NCBI GenBank assembly: GCA_030063045.1
Contig: JAQSEB010000082.1
Coordinates: forward strand, 1,550,001 to 1,614,000
Direction: 5' to 3'
DNA length: 64,000 nucleotides
Origin: Pratylenchus scribneri
Taxonomy: Eukaryota > Nematoda > Chromadorea > Rhabditida > Pratylenchidae
The translations under genes and the position numbers were made by a program. Below, in pieces: positions 58,600 through 64,000 of the stretch (the first letter of the stretch is position 1; each line of letters begins with the position of its first letter). The notes under the pieces are model-generated. The model ran no database searches. It had not been told where the DNA came from and was given only the letters and a program-made list of their open reading frames with translations.

Positions 58600-61500
58600 A
58601 TTGGCTAATTGAATAGGTGGAATGGAGAATAATAAGGCAGAAAAAGTTTGGTCTCTGAAATGGGAATGGAATTTATTTTTAGGGAATTTGGGGCGATGAT
58701 TGTGTAAAAAATTTCAGTGAATAAAATATAATTAAAAACCAAATTAAGCAATTGAATTCTAATATAAAAATTTCAATGAATTAAGAGGAAAAATTCAGGA
58801 AAATATCCTGGCAAAATGGGCCCTTTTCTCATAAATGAAGTCTATTCTAGACCTTCAGGTTTGGGTTTTTTGAATCGGGAATAATATGCCTCATCTAATA
58901 TAAATTATTTATTTATTTAGTCATAGGTTTATTTCTCTTTTATGAAATGAAAAGAATATTTCAATTCATGTTTTATTCTGAATTTCATCTTCCTAATGCT
59001 TTATGATTATGATGAGCCCATCATAAATGTATTCAAGTGATTCCCCAAACAAAAGCAACTGTGCCAAATAATTGTGCAATATGTGGATGTGGAATGTGGT
59101 TGAATATCTTTTTGCCGAGAAAAACATGGAGAAATGAACGAATAAAATATTGGAAATAAAAAATAATAATAAGAGAAGATAACAGATGGGATGGAAAATA
59201 ATTAAGGGCCAAATGGGATTTGTCCAGAAGCGGATTGGGGAATAGTATTTAATGAGCTGATTTTGCGTGGTTTTTTGGTGGACCTCGGTGTTGAATTGGA
59301 TCAGCGGCAAAGAAGCAAATTATTGGCTTATTCCTTTGGATCAAATGAGGCGGAATTGAGGGGAAAATGGGGCAAAAATAATGAGGAAACTGGAAGGTGT
59401 TTTGAAGAAGAAATTATTAGAAAGAATTCGGGAAAATGCTGGTAAAACAAAATAATAATTCAAAAAGAGGAAATTAGCAATTTAATGAGGCGTGGGAAAA
59501 TGTATTGTCTATGCTTTTCGCCGTTAATTTCGTTCAATTTAAATAAAACCGGGAATTTTTTATTGATCAGAAGCAAGCATAGCATATGTTGAATTTTATC
59601 TGTGGAAATATTTTATTTTTGCAAAATTTTATATCTTAATCTCTTAAATAAGTCTATTTGAGGATATTTCCCATCGGCAATATTCAAATATATTTCCTCT
59701 GATCTATGGAAAAATGCTTCATTTTACTGCAAATTTTTGCTATAAATGACATTATAAAACCCGTATATTAATTTCTCAAATGAATTTTTGCTAATCCGGA
59801 TGGTCCGCCAATGAATACAAATGCAAATGATTTGCCGGGGACAATGAATAAATTGGGAAATGACCAAATTTTGGGGCCATAAAACTGTTGGAAACATTTA
59901 AGCAAAAATGGGAGGAAATGGGAGAAGCGGGGGAATTGGACAAAGAAATTTAGGAAGGGGTCAAAAATGGGGGCATAGGAATTGGGAAAAAAAATGGAAA
60001 TAAGCAAAAAATGCAAAAGCATTGGAAGGGGGAAGGGGAATTCTCCGAAAGGCAAATTGAACGGGAAAGGGGTCCAATTTCCAAGGATCCGAAGGGAAGC
60101 TGAAGGGCTTGGGGAGGCATTTGCATTACGGAGACGAAACGATTCAATGACGATTTAATGGGCCGATGAAAAGGAGAATGGAGGGCAAAAATCTGGAAGG
60201 GATTTCCAGCAGCGGATTTCGCCCAATGTGAGGTTTAAATCCATTTCAAAAAATTGACTAAAGTTCAAATGCATGGAAACCATTCATTGTAGGAGGATTC
60301 TAAACCTAAATATAATTTTTAGTTTTGGGATTCTAACAATAAAATATACAATGAATTTTCAAAATGGCTTATAAAAGCTTTTGGAATATTTATTCGATTT
60401 TTTGTTAAAGCATCAAGGGACAGAAAAATTCAATTCTCATATTTTTGGGCTCACAAAAACATTGGCCAAATATTTATTGGTGTGTCCTCCTCCTAAATCA
60501 TTAAGGATCATGTTTAGTAAATGGGGAGTTTTTTGGTGTCCATTGTCCAGCAAAAAGCAACAAATGGGCCAACCACCGATCAAGAAGACCGCAATGTGGA
60601 CGGGGAAAAAGAGTAGGCGGGAATAAAGGGGAAAACAGTGAAAGCAACCAACAAAACTCATTCGGGATTGAAGCTTGGCCGAATACCTGCTTCTGGTTGG
60701 ATGAGTCAAAAATGAAGAGGGGAATCGAAAGGGAAATGGAAGAAAAAAATGGAGGAGGAAATGAACAGCTGCCATCGGCGGAATTCCCCTCAATCGAATC
60801 CTCCTTTATGGCACAATTGGCTACTAAAATAAATGAGAAATGGGGAGGGGGGGAATGGAGTTCTGTGGAGGGAATGGAGAAGAGATGGATGAAGCAGAGC
60901 AAAAATAGGAGCCAAGGATGTGAATAGATAGGGCCAAGACGCGTCCCAAACGCCCAATGAAAGTGCGCCCAAGGATCGGCGGGGCTGCGGCCAAGGGCCA
61001 AGCGGAGGTTTAGGGGCTCCATCCATCGCCAGAAGGGACGAATCCCATCCCCTCTTGCAATCCTTGAGGCGAAACTTTTTGGGGGATTAATCTCACCCAT
61101 CCCACATCCAAAAGAAGCCCCCTAAATCCGTTGCCATTCTTCCTCTTCTTCTGCTCGAAGATGTGAAGGAACTCCGCCTTCGAGAAGGGAAGGAGAAGAA
61201 GCCGTAAATCGATCATCTCCTCCTCCTGTTGGATGAATGCTCGGAGAACCGAGTTTTTGTTTAGAAGTTTTTGGTGGCCGAGATTTGGGAGGGAATGAGG
61301 AGACTGTGGCGAGAATGAACCGCCGCCTCCATCAAAAAAGTTGCTAAATAAAAAGACCCAACCCCTTGTTTTTTGTTGTTCAATGTCGGGAAAACGAAAA
61401 TTGATACAATTGTACGAGAATGGGGGCGGATAAAAATAGGAAAGTGTGGATAGTTTTTGGGCCATAATATTTACAAAAATGTGGATAATTGAGAAAAGGG

Positions 61501-62280
61501 TGGATCAAGTGAGTAAAAAAGAAGTGTTTGCCACCAATTTTGGTAAGCCTATTCCTTCCATTTAAGGATATAATTCCGCTTTTTTTAGGGTCAACAAGAA
61601 GAGAGAAAATCTACATATAAAATAAAGTCGAAAAGGGGGTCGATTGAGCAATTCCCCCCATTCATTCCATTCAAAATCAAGTGGATTAAAAGTGGGAAAT
61701 TGAGCAATGAGAGTATGAAAGTGCACAAAGTGTCCAATGTCCGTCCATCCGAAAATAATTTTGCCCTTTCGATGACCATTCAAAAACAATCACAAAAATA
61801 CTCTATCGGCATGGATGATGAAAAGCCGGGGCGGCGGCCTTTGCGCATTTCTCCCCCGTTTTTCATTCAAATGTTCAACGATCTTCCACATCCAATTTCG
61901 GTGTCCCTTTTGCACAATTTTACACAGTCCAATGGATAAAGTGCACAACGATATGGTCGAGGGGATGTGGGATTGGAATATTGGAGGATATATTAGCTTG
62001 CCGGTATGTAAAAAAAAAGTCAGGAAATAAGCCGGAATGTGAGATGATGGACGATGATAGATGTGCAATTGGATGGATGCAGAGCAATTTGTGAGGGAAA
62101 ATTGAGGGAAGGAATGAGTAATTTTTTGTCATCAGAAAAATGAGATATATGCTATTTTTTTATGTAAAATGAAATAAAATATTGCAAATTAAAAAATGCA
62201 TTTTTGACTGTAATCTTTTATTTAGAATTCCATGGTTTAATTAAATTGAGGAAATTAAATAAATTTGAAAAAAAAAATTG
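58600..62280. other. Intergenic region, no gene supported
   Basis: About 3.7 kb. The part from about 60450 to 61450 is GC-richer and open in several minus frames, but the translations are Pro/Phe/Leu-rich, mutually overlapping and lack any family signal. The 5' flank (58600-59000) presumably holds the promoter of the integrin-like gene. Confidence 0.55.
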
Positions 62281-62289
62281 GGGGGTTCA

Positions 62290-62480
62290 GCCGGCTTCAT
62301 CTGATCAAGGGGACATTGCAATCCGCATTGGGTTTGAGCCATGGCCGAGTTTTATCCGTCACTTCCCATGTGAATACCGCATTCATTTTTTTGCATAAAT
62401 CAAAAATGTTTGGGTCAACGGTTGCGCCCAAATTGTCAATGTTCGAAAGGAACACATATTCTTCCAGTTAGTTGCCTTAG
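62290..62480 (-). pseudogene. UDP-glucose pyrophosphorylase (UGP2-type) gene fragment
   Basis: Minus-strand translation gives EEYVFLSNIDNLGATVDPNI, then CKKMNAVFTWEVTDKTRPWL, which closely follows the UGPase nucleotide-binding segment (.YIF.SN.DNLGATVD.....ME.T.KTRADVKGG). Upstream in this strand are in-frame stops, and downstream the frame closes at LIR-stop where the family continues KGGTLI. No other UGPase exons are visible within several kb. It is best read as a pseudogene piece left by a partial duplication. Confidence 0.72.
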
Positions 62481-64000
62481 CAAAAGGAATGCACCTTGAC
62501 ATCTGCCTTGGGAGCACCGTACTCCACTGAAGACTGAACCCCCACAACATCGAAAAATGACTTCTCGCTTATATAGGATGCATGAATTTCATTGGAGAAA
62601 AGTTTATGAGAAGCAGGCAGTGGACGGCAATGAGAAGGAAAGGAATGGGCATTGTGGATTGGGCGCTATGTAACGAAACCCCGAAATCACGAAACCCCGA
62701 ATAGGAGAAGCACCACGAAACACCGAAAACTCGAACTTGTGGGTAAATTTTTTGGATCGATATACCAGTCGACGCGTCTCGATGAGCTAATGCCGAATAT
62801 GTTATTGGTTTAGCACAAAATTCAAAAATAAAAAAAAAGTTATGGTCATTTTAGTCAAGCTAGCTCACACCTTTGGCAACTTTTATGGCCATAACTTTAT
62901 TATTTTTGGGTTTTGTGGATGCAAGTACCATTTTTGGAATTCGACAATTATTTCCTCTAAAAATTTACTTTATAAAATATTTAAAATTTAAAATAGTTTT
63001 TTGATGCAATAATAAAAATTGATATCTAAGAATCTGACATTTGATTTATGATTATTCATATTAAATTTATAAAATTGGATTTCATCCTATGATTTTTGGA
63101 TATATTTAAATATCTTTTTTTTTTGCCTAATTAAATCAGCAATCATTGTTCAATTGTTTTTCACTAAATCATTTATTATTGCTCATTTTCTCATTTTCTC
63201 ACGTCCCAATTTATAATAATTTTTGTATTCATTGAAAACAATGCGAAAAGAAATCATTTTGGGGCGGTCCACCGGAAATGACAATGATAGGCCAAAAATG
63301 GAAAGAACAAATTTTGAAATGGAGAAAACGGACAACAAATTGATGGTTAGAAAAGGCAACACAACCAAAAGTGGCATAATCCCAAAAATTTGTATTTCTC
63401 ATAATTTGTTTCTTCCATTTATTCGCTGGCTTCATTGCGTTTTGAACTCAAATTTACCGATATAATTAATCAAAGTTTAGTTAGAATCTCCTTTCCATCC
63501 AAAGATATTTACTGAGAATTAATGGGAGTGGCACGAAAATTTTGTACACAAAATCTTAAAACCTAGACCCAAAGGACGGATGGATACAAATTTATACGAA
63601 TTTTGCGGCTATGGAAAAAATTTTAGTCGTCGTATTCAACTGAAACCTGAAACCAAAAGAATTCTCACCTTCAGCATTTTTTTTTAATTTTTCAATTAAT
63701 AAATCAATAAAAAAGTGCCAATTAACACCATTTTAAGGTTTTTTTAGTACTCTATATTATCCTCCGTAGGTTGGTTCAAAATTAAAAAATTAATTCTCAT
63801 TAATTTTTGTCCAATTCCATTAATGAATGCCATTTTGGTTGTTAATCACTCTTCATTGCGCATTTGTAATTTATTATTAAACCTTTGCGCTTTTGCAACC
63901 CATTTTCCATTTTAAAATTCATGGTCCAATTGTTTTTCAATTCTCAAGCAAAATTATTGTTCTTCCGTCACATTTTGACGCTGTTGGCCGAATAATCCTA
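62480..64000. other. Right-edge intergenic sequence
   Basis: No gene is recognised. A short direct repeat cluster (cgaaaccccgaa and variants, about 62676-62735) and a stretch related to the CGATATACCAGTCGACGCGTC part of an inverted-repeat element (about 62757-62800) are present. The remainder is AT-rich. Confidence 0.5.

Noticed and set aside
60500..61465. Several long minus-strand frames in a GC-richer patch
   Set aside because: Mutually overlapping frames with Pro/Phe/Leu/His-rich translations and no motif; likely chance openness in local base composition.

Overview
The window is animal nuclear DNA, most likely from a nematode. It is AT-rich, with compact genes built from small exons and many 40-60 bp introns, GT donors and (T)nAG or (T)nAAG acceptors. 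It holds a chemoreceptor of the nematode srt/srx style, a nuclear receptor whose zinc finger resembles the DAF-12/NHR-8/NHR-48 group, and pairs of same-strand genes about 140-265 bp apart that look like operons. The loose acceptors and gene content would fit a tylenchid (clade IV) worm, but no species can be named from this sequence.

Layout. 1-3747 (-): 5' part of a SEC24C/D-type COPII gene, cut by the window edge. 4213-12051 (+): exportin-4, then the mitochondrial tRNA t6A synthase OSGEPL1/Qri7. 12437-13115 (-): an 85-residue cytochrome b5 with a 9-nt microexon. 13340-15967 (-): a seven-helix receptor. 16.0-18.5 kb: no gene seen. 18530-25536 (-): a 1311-residue nuclear receptor with a hinge of more than 800 residues rich in Gln/Ala/His. 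25.6-28.7 kb: its upstream region. 28.7-29.25 kb (-): a frameshifted CNNM pseudogene. 30148-31368 (+): a single-finger CCCH protein. 32102-34609 (+): a secreted Thr/Pro-rich protein. 34770-40139 (-): an IL-17-receptor-like protein with a SEFIR domain and a minisatellite in one intron. 42476-47379 (-): VAC14. 47768-48095 (+): a tiny gene for a secreted six-cysteine peptide. 48205-50484 (-): HYLS1 then MEA1, probably an operon. 50917-51536 (+): a basic protein resembling the NOL8 C-terminus. 51918-52902 (-): an unrecognised F-box-like protein. 54344-54502 (+): a possible secreted basic peptide. 54993-58578 (-): a secreted integrin-beta-like protein that lacks the beta-I domain and the membrane anchor. 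58.6-64 kb: mostly empty, with a UDP-glucose pyrophosphorylase pseudogene fragment near 62.4 kb.

Most recognised genes are housekeeping (ER export, nuclear export, tRNA modification, PI(3,5)P2 control, centriole). They are packed into divergent or operon-like groups and separated by accessory genes: receptors, secreted proteins and dead copies. Introns and gaps are seeded with at least four repeat classes: a tRNA-derived SINE, three inverted-repeat families that look like MITEs, and one 27-bp minisatellite. For several genes (cytochrome b5, CCCH, IL-17R, nuclear receptor, integrin-like, MEA1, the small peptide) I rebuilt exon chains by hand. In each, the phases agree and the total length is a multiple of three.
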